DNA of 25,419 bases from the NCBI GenBank assembly GCA_004369085.1, contig ML210457.1, positions 1 through 25,419 of the forward strand. Reading direction: 5' to 3'. The notes beneath the pieces are model-generated. The model was given only the letters and a program-made list of their open reading frames with translations, searched no databases and was not told where the DNA came from. A program made the translations under genes and the position numbers. The first letter of the stretch is position 1, and each line of letters begins with the position of its first letter. This stretch comes from Coprinopsis marcescibilis. Its lineage: Eukaryota > Basidiomycota > Agaricomycetes > Agaricales > Psathyrellaceae. This document shows, piece by piece, positions 18,565 through 25,419 of this stretch.

Positions 18565-21500
18565 ATGTCTACAGATTCTCGCAGTGGCTGGTGGTGGAGC
18601 TACTTCAAGCCCCATCCGTGGCGTAATCACTCTGATCCGTCCAAAAAAGCGGAAGCATTTTGCGGTACTTCGACTGCAACCAAGCCAAAGGCATACTGCA
18701 TTGCCTGCTTTAACCATCATGTTTTGGAGGTTGCGGCTGAAGATAGACTGGCTGTTCAGTCTGGGAGAATTGCCAGGGAGCGTACAGAGGAGGAGATTGA
18801 GACTTATTGTAAGTATATAAGCCTGAATCGTTGTAATAAAATATAGTTCTATAGCTTATATACAAGTTAGTATGGACTCTAACTGCAAAAAGTGCAAAGA
18901 CCAGTTTTCAAGAAAGAGCAGGATGGCGCCGAGGTGTCCGAGACACTCAGGTAAACCACCTTGCTCAATGCGAACACGTTGAAAATCCGCACGCCAAATG
19001 GCATTTAACGACAAAAACATGCGTTCCAAGACTTCTGGACATGCCACATTACCAGCCCCTGCGACTCATCCGGCTCATCCCATCCCACTTCCTCTTATTT
19101 CAACAGCTGGAACACCTGCCATGGGTCAGAGCTACAACTTGCTCCCACTGACCCCACTTGTCACAACGGACTCACTCACCTTGCATACCTTTGACACGGT
19201 GTCATCTTTGGGGCCATCAGATTCGGCGTCGAATGTTGGAATCACTCGCCTGATGCAGCCATCCCTTCCATCCCGATCGCACAGCCAGTGTGGGCCAGGA
19301 AATTCCGCATTAGGCCTCCATATTCCCGAATCAAATACACTATATGCATCAGCAAGCATTCCAAACTCGCCACGGATCCCGAACTGGACAAAGGATGATC
19401 AGCGGGACTTTGAGAACAAATTAGGCGAGCTTACCGTTTCGGCTGGACTCCCCCTATCTTGGGTTGATAACCCACAATTTCTTGAATTCATGGATCGGTT
19501 CATCCCATCAGCAAAGCCTCCCTCACGAAAAACCCTGACTACACGGATTATCCCAGGCTTGGTCAAGTCATCGCAGAAGGAGGTTAAAACAGCACTTACC
19601 AATCAGATGGTCACCTTACAAGCAGACGGATGGACGGGGATTAATCACCGTCACATTGTGGCATTCATGGTTGGATCTAAGGGAAAGGTAAGCCTTGAAT
19701 GCCTTAAATTTCGCAACAAAATCAGAATTAACAATAATAGATATATACAGTTGATATTGTGGATGTCACAACTGAGCGCAAGACAGCCGATCACTTTCTC
19801 GCTGATCTTGAAGCGGCATATCACAAGGCACAGAATGAGATGAAGGTTTCTGTCATTTGTGTGGTAACTGACGCCTCTGGTGAAGCTGCCAAAGCCCGGC
19901 GGTTGTTCAAACTCAAATACCCACATGTGATTGTTCTTGATTGCTATGCGCATCAGGTCTGTCCTCTGTTTATCCAAGTAGTCTCATTTCTAAAATATTC
20001 ATAGTCAAACCTTGTTGTTGGGGACTATTTTCGCGTTACTGGCAACGATTTACTCATTAGCACAACCACAAGGGCATGCGAGGTCATTACGTGGGCACGC
20101 AGCAAGACATTACTCCTTGGTCTGATTCGCGATGCCTACGCTCGGCATAATCACGGCAAAACCAAGACAGTTCTCAGAGCTGTAATCACTCGGTGGACCT
20201 CACACTATTCATCGTTCAATCGACTCCTTGAGCTTCAAAAGGCCCTTCATCTTGTAATCTTAGAAGATGAATTAAAACCAGCACAGGACAAGTTGATTGT
20301 AATCGGTGATGCAGCAGCAAAGGTGCGCGCTAATGCGATGATTTCAATCCTCCGTGCGCCAGATTTCTGGCTCAACCTGACACGGTATGTATTTGATGCT
20401 AATTCAGTCTGACTACAATACCATTAGATACTAATTCACATGCCACAGTGTCGTTCGTCACCTTCGCCCACTGGCCATTGCCACCAACTCACTTCAATCA
20501 GTATCTTGTCGCCTCGATACGGTTCTTGTTACGTTTGGTTTTCTCCTCATGCAGTTTACAAGGATCAAGAGCCCTGCGAATAACCCAGACTGGGAGGAGG
20601 AGAAAGCTGCATGTGACCGTGTTATCAACAGCCTCGAGAAACGGTGGGCCAAAGCAGATCAGATCCTATTTTTGGCTGCTTTGATTCTCAATCCATCGTA
20701 TGGCTTCACTCTCTTTGACCACTCTAACGCGTTTTTGTCTCAAAGACGGGTGATCAATTATCTTCGGGTCCTCTGGATGCGGCTATTCCAGCATGCAGCA
20801 CCAGCTGAACTTGAAACAGAGCTGATGGACTATTTCAAGCATGAAGGAATATTTTGTGATTTGAAGAGTGCGATTGAGTTTGAAGAGAATCAGGCAAGAG
20901 TGATGGTGCGTTAATGCCCTGATATTTCAATAAAAAATGGATGATAATGATAATGTATTTTAGAAACGGGATATCAATCCCATGCTCATCTATGAGTCTC
21001 TTCGTGCACCAGGGGCCCCAGACACCCATCTGATGAGGTTGGCGCGCCATTTATTTTCAGCGGCAACCAACTCTGCATCATGCGAGCGCTTATTCAGCGC
21101 ATTTGGAAACCTTCTCACAAAACTTCGCAACAAGCTTGGACTCAAAAATATGAAATCCATCGCCGAGTTGAAGCTGCGAATAAATGATAAAAATCGAAAC
21201 AACATTGCTTCCCAACAGCGACTGAAGCGGCACTTAGGACCAAAACCAGTCGTTGCAGTCTCAGCCGTTTCAGCCACTAGTTCTCAAAGCAATCCAACAG
21301 GTGAGTTGATTTTTATAGATTGGTCGACACCTGGACTTCTCATTGATCTCATTCTGTGATAGAACTTGCACAGAGTCAGCACGAAGCTCAACCCCGCTCA
21401 AATGAAGATGTGCCTAGTGAAACCCAGACTACTGATGCCCCGCCGTCACACGACTTTACCACCTTCGTCAATTCCCAGACTCGCATGGCAGCCGATGACG

Positions 21501-21751
21501 ACAACACAGAGCCAATTGGAAGCGATGACACCTTTCCTTTATGCAAGCTTTCCAAGCTCTTCAACTTCGATGTCACAGGATGGGTGAAAAAGTACGAGGA
21601 CGCAGGTATATTGCGGATTGACGAAGAGTTGGAGGTTTTCGAGTTACTTGACAACGACGCTGATGGTATTGTGGACTCGGGAAGTGTAGAACTTGACGTT
21701 GACGCTTCTACTGAGTCCTCAGTCCTAGCTATGCTTGCACAGACGCGTTGA
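18565..21751 (+). CDS. hAT transposase (BED finger, DDE core, C-terminal dimerisation region)
   Basis: Proposed exons are 18565-18808, 18871-18977, 19031-19687, 19741-19956, 20005-20384, 20449-20905, 20964-21300 and 21363-21751. All phases agree and give 928 residues. The N-terminus has a BED-type zinc finger (YCIAC, then HLAQCEH after the first intron), followed by a Pro/Ser/Thr-rich linker. The catalytic acids fit D316 (QADGWTG), D380 (VVTDASGE) and E728 (SASCERLFSAFG). The last sits in the hAT dimerisation motif, continuing LLTKLRNKLGL. An acidic tail of about 130 residues follows. The least certain intron is 18978-19030 (donor GTTGAA); a donor at 18951 (GTAAAC) also keeps frame but would remove half the zinc finger. 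The acceptor at 19740, not the one at 19750, is needed for an open frame. Confidence 0.88.
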
Positions 21752-21930
21752 AACCTTACAAATATCTACGACCCAGCCTCAGACTGTATTATTAGCACAT
21801 TGATGATTGATATCGTAGCGGCATAATTGAGCCGAATGTCCTGGGAAACATATCACTGATGAAAGTCATGGTGACCGGTCAGTGTCGGTCAGTGTTCGTT
21901 TTCGCTGTCCGCCACCTTGGTCACTGACCG

Positions 21931-21952
21931 GTCACTGACCGGCACAACACTG
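21931..21952 (-). repeat. hAT right terminal inverted repeat
   Basis: Exact inverted copy of 18191-18212. Confidence 0.95.
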
Positions 21953-21960
21953 TGATGTGG
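21953..21960. repeat. Right 8-bp target site duplication of the hAT element
   Basis: TGATGTGG, identical to 18183-18190. The pogo-like element resumes at 21961. Confidence 0.95.
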
Positions 21961-22032
21961 GGCCCCAACTTTTTTTTTTAGGAAGCAAACTCAGGTAAAT
22001 TAGCGTAAAAATACAATGTCCGATTTTTGTCC

Positions 22033-22044
22033 GGTCACGTGACC
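22033..22044. promoter_or_regulatory. 12-bp palindrome containing an E-box
   Basis: GGTCACGTGACC is a perfect palindrome around CACGTG. It lies about 76 bases upstream of the ATG of the pogo-like open frame, where it could bind a basic helix-loop-helix factor or the transposase. The role is inferred only. Confidence 0.4.
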
Positions 22045-22119
22045 AAATTTCACGTTTTTCCGAAAAAATCGAGATGTTCTGTGGGGGTGCTACGAGCCCG
22101 AGAGAATCGAATTTTATCT

Positions 22120-22572
22120 ATGCCACTCAAAGGCAAACGTTCACGCGCCGCAACTCTTCAGAGGGCATCAGGAATCAACCGCTTTGATAGTGGCTGGACT
22201 GACACACTCGAAGAGCGCTTAGCCGACCCCTCTTACCTTCCTGAGTTGGACGAAACAGCCGCCGTACAGGTAGGTGTTTGCGCTTTTAAACGAGCTGAAC
22301 GAGAACTTACACCCTCCCTCCGTGACATTAGGCAGGGTCTTGATGCCAAACAGGCGGAATGTGCTGTCAGAAAATATAGATCTCATCGAAAGATCTCAAA
22401 GGGAATAATGCACGATATGTCGATGCTCCTGAATCCCGACTGGTCAATCTTAATTCTGCCCTTCTCTCATGTTGCATATCTTATCGTGATTAGATTTTCC
22501 TTTTTGGGAACTCGAAAAATTCAAACACAAGTTAGAAGAAAAAGAATGAGATCGGGTGGAAGCTCTACTTAA
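22120..22572 (+). CDS. Remnant pogo-like transposase N-terminus (DNA-binding part only)
   Basis: The open frame of 150 codons starts MPLKGKRSRAATLQRASG. It contains a stretch (ELTPSLRDIRQGLDAKQA, then RKY) resembling the psq/CENP-B-type helix-turn-helix at the start of pogo transposases, where a small residue, a G-L/S and an A-x-x-K/R-Y pattern recur. The expected second helix-turn-helix and DDE catalytic domain, several hundred residues in fungal relatives, are absent, and the C-terminal part reads as unrelated hydrophobic and basic sequence. The frame can also be opened further upstream to 22027 from an ATG-like position, but the ATG at 22120 is the more natural start. The product would bind DNA at most. 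Confidence 0.5.
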   Translation: MPLKGKRSRAATLQRASGINRFDSGWTDTLEERLADPSYLPELDETAAVQVGVCAFKRAERELTPSLRDIRQGLDAKQAECAVRKYRSHRKISKGIMHDMSMLLNPDWSILILPFSHVAYLIVIRFSFLGTRKIQTQVRRKRMRSGGSST

Positions 22573-22594
22573 TCCAAGACGATTCCGATGGTTT

Positions 22595-22618
22595 TGGGAG
22601 AAAAGGAATCTTCTCCCA
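22595..22618. repeat. Small perfect hairpin inside the pogo-like element
   Basis: TGGGAGAA and TTCTCCCA form an 8-bp stem with an 8-nt loop, close to the right end of the element. Confidence 0.5.
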
Positions 22619-22655
22619 GGGACTAGATACATAATCAAAATTTTGCGTGCCAAGA

Positions 22656-22680
22656 GGTCGGTTTTGAGCGTCCGACACTG
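22656..22680 (-). repeat. Right terminal inverted repeat of the pogo-like element
   Basis: Reverse complement begins CAGTGTCGGAC and matches the left end at 21 of 25 positions. TA follows at 22681-22682. Confidence 0.78.
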
Positions 22681-22755
22681 TAGCATCTTACCATCAGTGT
22701 AGTAGGGGCTACGCGTCAGCTACGCGCCCATCGAGCGGGATGTTTAGGGTAGGGC

Positions 22756-22814
22756 GGTTAGATTAGGTAGGAGATACAGCGACAGGGTGATGACATAGGT
22801 TAGATTAGATAGGA
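22756..22814. repeat. Short direct repeat pair
   Basis: GGTTAGATTAGGTAGGA at 22756-22772 recurs at 22798-22814 with one change (16 of 17 identical). It resembles a degenerate TTAGG-type motif, but there is no tandem array. Confidence 0.55.
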
Positions 22815-23184
22815 CAGGTGGCTGTGCGTTGATGAGAGGTCAGTGCGCAAGCAAGTGCCAGCAATAAGTACATCAGCTTTCCCCCTCGACTCTACTGTGC
22901 CTGGACTCTGGAGTGTTCCCTCAGACCACTCCACCGGGGTCTACAGCTCTGCCTTCCCTGCTTTACGCCAAAGCGCAGGCAATGATATCAGATGCTCAGC
23001 TGATTGATGCGGAATGTGCAAAGTTACGTATACATACATATCATTGGTTACGAAGTCGGAAAGGCTTCCTTCATCAGAGGGTTCTGTCAGACTTGGATTT
23101 GCCGGTCTCTCGATCAAACATGAGACTCGCGGCTTACGACAGCTGTACAACATACAATCGGAACCGCCTTCAGACATACGTGGG

Positions 23185-23272
23185 AAAAGGCATATGTTTT
23201 CGTTCTACCAAAGCGCCGTTTCGGGGCGAAATCTCCCTGCGAAAAGGCATATGTAACCTCCTAAAAGGCATA
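23185..23272. repeat. Three AAAAGGCATA direct repeats
   Basis: AAAAGGCATATG occurs at 23185-23196 and 23242-23253, and AAAAGGCATA at 23263-23272. They could be binding sites or chance. Confidence 0.5.
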
Positions 23273-24554
23273 GAATTTCCCTGCCACGGGGGGCACGCCT
23301 TGAGGTGGTTCCAACTGTAGATGTATTTGTATGCGGTTACGAAATAGACACACGATTTGTGCTTTTATAAGTTATTCCCAAGGGCTGCATCACTAGTTCT
23401 CCATCGATTCGTGGCCGTTCATTTTTACCCCTGGACCACCTCGGATAGATTGTGTGGCTTACGCCAATGGCTTCAAAGGCTCTCATCTTGAAATTTCTGG
23501 CGATTTTGAAACCTGAGTACTCAAATAGAGACAGTGCGTCGTCTGCTCTTTGTCTGCTCTTCGAAACAGGGCCTATTTATGCGTGCATATATATTCTACA
23601 GTGAGTTAATGGTACCCATAGTCTGAAGTTCTCTCAGCCGTGGCCGAAAGATCGACACTTGAAAGCTACCCAAGCTCAACCTGTACATTCCTCGAACGGC
23701 GATAGAACTGCGGGTACGGTCGACGAGAACGTTGTGGTTTGGTTTTCGATGGCAAGCCAAATCCGGGGATTTTCGGCCATTGTCCCACACCTATTATGGT
23801 ATGGACTATCCCCCTATTAACGTTCCATTGCCCTGCGTTTCTTCAGCATAAACAAAGCTTTTAGGGCCTAAGAATCATAACCCACGGTTCAGCACCCATA
23901 CTCATTAGATTCTGATCCTGTTCCTGGTGACATGAGCTGAGGGACTGTCCTCAAACTGTGAATGCTTTGACTTCAATGTCTCACGGAATACTTCCCGATA
24001 CAAATCATATACAAGCTTTTCAAGTTTCCGGCAAGTTCAATTGACAACTTAAATCTGAGTTGTCTTCTTTTTAACGTATCACGTTGCTCAAGTACTCATT
24101 CTGCTGGCTCGCTTCTCAGGTTTCCATAGATGTACACCGTAATTCTTGGCGCACCTCTATGAGTACATGCCCTTCGGGGGTATGTTGGGCTACGTTCCAA
24201 CAATTTATTCTTTTCATGAGTATAACCCTTTAAGCGTGCTGCGTGCTCGCCCGCCAGTTGTGAATCGCAAAGGAATGGTTGGACAGGTGCATTCGGGCGC
24301 ATCCGGTGTCGGCTGCTATTTCTCAGTCAGGTGCAGCTACTACTAGCTAGAGCTCTATCTGTGGCTGATAAGCTGGGCACAACGGGCAAAAAGCCTGGAG
24401 AGACACCGGGCAATGTGGCATTTGATCAGTGCATCTGTTTACTCTTGAATGTCTATTGGCGTTTGCGGCGAAGCGCTGCGATGTAAATACAAGCGAGGTA
24501 AGTAAAGGAGATTTTATAGCGTCTATATACCTTTTCAAGACCCATAGCTGGCAT

Positions 24555-24683
24555 CTAGACAACAAGTAGGCCTCGCTCTAGCCCTTTGAGTAGATCATCA
24601 GCCGAGTATCCCGTCTTGAAGGGAGCCCAAGTGCCGGATCCCACCAGCGCGTGAATTCCGTCCAGGACGTTCTCGTCAACCAT
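24555..24683 (-). CDS. Possible last exon of a decayed unidentified gene
   Basis: The minus strand is open for 42 codons from an ATG at 24683 (MVDENVLDGIHALVGSG to ERGLLVV) and the composition looks protein-like. Upstream in the same frame, a well-formed 56-nt intron (donor GTGAGT, acceptor CATAG, about 24706-24761) would join a short preceding segment in phase. That segment hits an in-frame TGA within about 20 bases, so the gene is either dead or this reading is chance. The family is not recognised. Confidence 0.25.
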   Translation of the reverse strand: MVDENVLDGIHALVGSGTWAPFKTGYSADDLLKGLERGLLVV

Positions 24684-24761
24684 ACTTGTATCTGTTCCGC
24701 TTTCCCTATGTAGGTCGAGAAAATACGTAGCTACAAGGAGTTATCTACTCAGGGAACTCAC

Positions 24762-25419
24762 CCCTTAATTTCGGAGCATGATCACAATGATGGCTGAGTC
24801 CGAATTTCGGATAATGGAGACAAATATTTCGGTGGCGTAGGGCTTTGAGTTAACCTTGAGACTTTGAGACTTTTGAGTCCACGTTCAGGGCTTGGTTTAA
24901 TTCCGAGTAAGGAGAGCTTAGGCTCCAAGTCGCTGCATATCTGTAATCATTGGGAAAAAGTCTGGAGTCGGCCATTGATCATACGGAGTTCGAATTTTAA
25001 GGGACGAAATCCGCTGAGGCATCCCGGAAATTTAGGTTTAGAAAATAATTATGGTTTCTAAATCGATATGGAATGTCACCCATTACTGGACGACTTTCCA
25101 CCGCGTTTAGGATCCTAGATTATTTCTAAATAGCTGATGTCGGACTTTGAATGCGAATTTAGAATATCTGTTCTAAACCACCGACACATCTAGGAGGAAG
25201 AGATAAACCATCTCAGACTCGTCGGCCGCCCGGGACTTGCCCTGGGCAGAGAAATTTACTTCAATTTATACACCCTTTATGAGTCCCAGTTCATGAGATA
25301 ACATGATATTTGGAGCTATTAGGGATTCTTGAAGATGTTGGTCTCGGTTCCAACCAAGTTTCGAGTGCTTCATTTGGCAACACGGTCTTGGGTTGAACGG
25401 AAACAACCTCTGGGCATCA
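24762..25419. other. Right-edge stretch without a supported gene
   Basis: AT-rich sequence with repeated TTTAGAA/TTCTAAA motifs around 25030-25180. One plus-strand frame of 65 codons (24864-25061) has no recognisable features. Confidence 0.4.

Larger units (their letters stand above)
18191..21952 (+). mobile_element. Complete hAT-superfamily DNA transposon
   Basis: The element is 3762 bp. Its ends are perfect 22-bp inverted repeats beginning CAGTGTTGTGCCGGTCAG, flanked by a perfect 8-bp duplication (TGATGTGG). Both subterminal regions carry many copies of GGTCAGTGAC in both orientations, the kind of array that hAT transposases bind. A single plus-strand transposase gene fills the interior. 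The perfect ends and duplication, together with a gene that can be joined in one frame, argue for a recent insertion and possibly autonomous activity. Confidence 0.95.
18134..22680 (+). mobile_element. Pogo/Fot-like element (deleted derivative) interrupted by a hAT element
   Basis: Two inverted ends face each other, each starting CAGTGTCGGAC and each flanked by TA (18132-18133 and 22681-22682), as expected for Tc1/mariner-superfamily pogo/Fot elements, which insert at TA. Without the nested hAT and one copy of its 8-bp duplication the element is about 777 bases. It retains one open frame (22120-22572) that looks like the DNA-binding N-terminus of a pogo transposase, and no DDE catalytic domain. 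It is therefore a non-autonomous, internally deleted copy. The family assignment rests on the ends, the TA duplication and the helix-turn-helix-like region. Confidence 0.72.
22683..24554. other. Gene-poor stretch right of the transposons
   Basis: No gene is supported over almost 1.9 kb. The open frames are short and lack recognisable motifs. The plus-strand frame at 22913-23320 reads smoothly around DAQLIDAECAKLR but could not be assigned. Two small repeat groups are listed separately. Confidence 0.5.

Noticed and set aside
19741..19750. Apparent frameshift in the hAT transposase at the third intron
   Set aside because: It arises only if the acceptor at 19750 is used. The acceptor AATAATAG ending at 19740 restores the frame and gives the expected TVDIVDV sequence.
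22741..22820. Telomere-like TTAGGG sequence
   Set aside because: Only a single TTAGGG and two imperfect 17-bp repeats are present; there is no tandem array.
22913..23320. 135-codon plus-strand frame right of the transposons
   Set aside because: It does not resemble a known protein, lacks intron or paralogue support, and contains the AAAAGGCATA repeats, so coding potential is not supported.

Overview
The window reads as nuclear DNA of a filamentous basidiomycete, probably an Agaricomycete. The grounds are many short introns (about 48 to 75 nt, mostly GT-AG), intron-rich genes, a fungal three-domain tRNA ligase, extracellular heme-thiolate peroxygenases, a Crinkler-type protein and a fungal hAT element. 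The species cannot be fixed from sequence alone. No rRNA, tRNA or CRISPR array was recognised.

Layout, left to right. At 1-141 (minus) is the 5' end of an unidentified gene running off the left edge, divergent from the housekeeping gene TRL1 (tRNA ligase, 971-3906, plus, five exons). From about 4.0 to 16.7 kb is an accessory region with four heme-thiolate peroxidase/unspecific peroxygenase (UPO) copies, all on the minus strand. One is a decayed pseudogene (4063-4860); three look intact (10190-11551, 13009-14365, 15244-16616). Between the pseudogene and the first intact copy lie, on the plus strand, a two-module beta-trefoil (ricin-B-like) protein gene (5613-7023), a small dead fragment of TRL1 (about 7265-7408) and a Crinkler-type nuclease/kinase gene (7771-9961) that has no visible start codon and a frameshift near its end.

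From 18.1 to 22.7 kb is a nested transposon pair. A 3.76-kb hAT element with 22-bp perfect terminal inverted repeats, a perfect 8-bp target duplication and a transposase gene that can be joined into one frame over eight exons sits inside a roughly 0.78-kb pogo/Fot-like element (25-bp imperfect terminal repeats, TA duplication), which keeps only the DNA-binding part of its transposase. From 22.7 kb to the right edge the DNA looks gene-poor, with short repeats and one weak gene remnant.

Functionally, TRL1 joins tRNA halves after intron removal. The peroxygenases are secreted oxidative enzymes, the beta-trefoil protein looks cytoplasmic, and the Crinkler-type protein belongs to a family of nuclear effector or conflict proteins. 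Their co-occurrence with transposons, pseudogenes and gene fragments is typical of a rapidly rearranging accessory region beside a conserved gene; nothing shows that they form one pathway. All exon models are read by eye from splice signals, phase and paralogue comparison.
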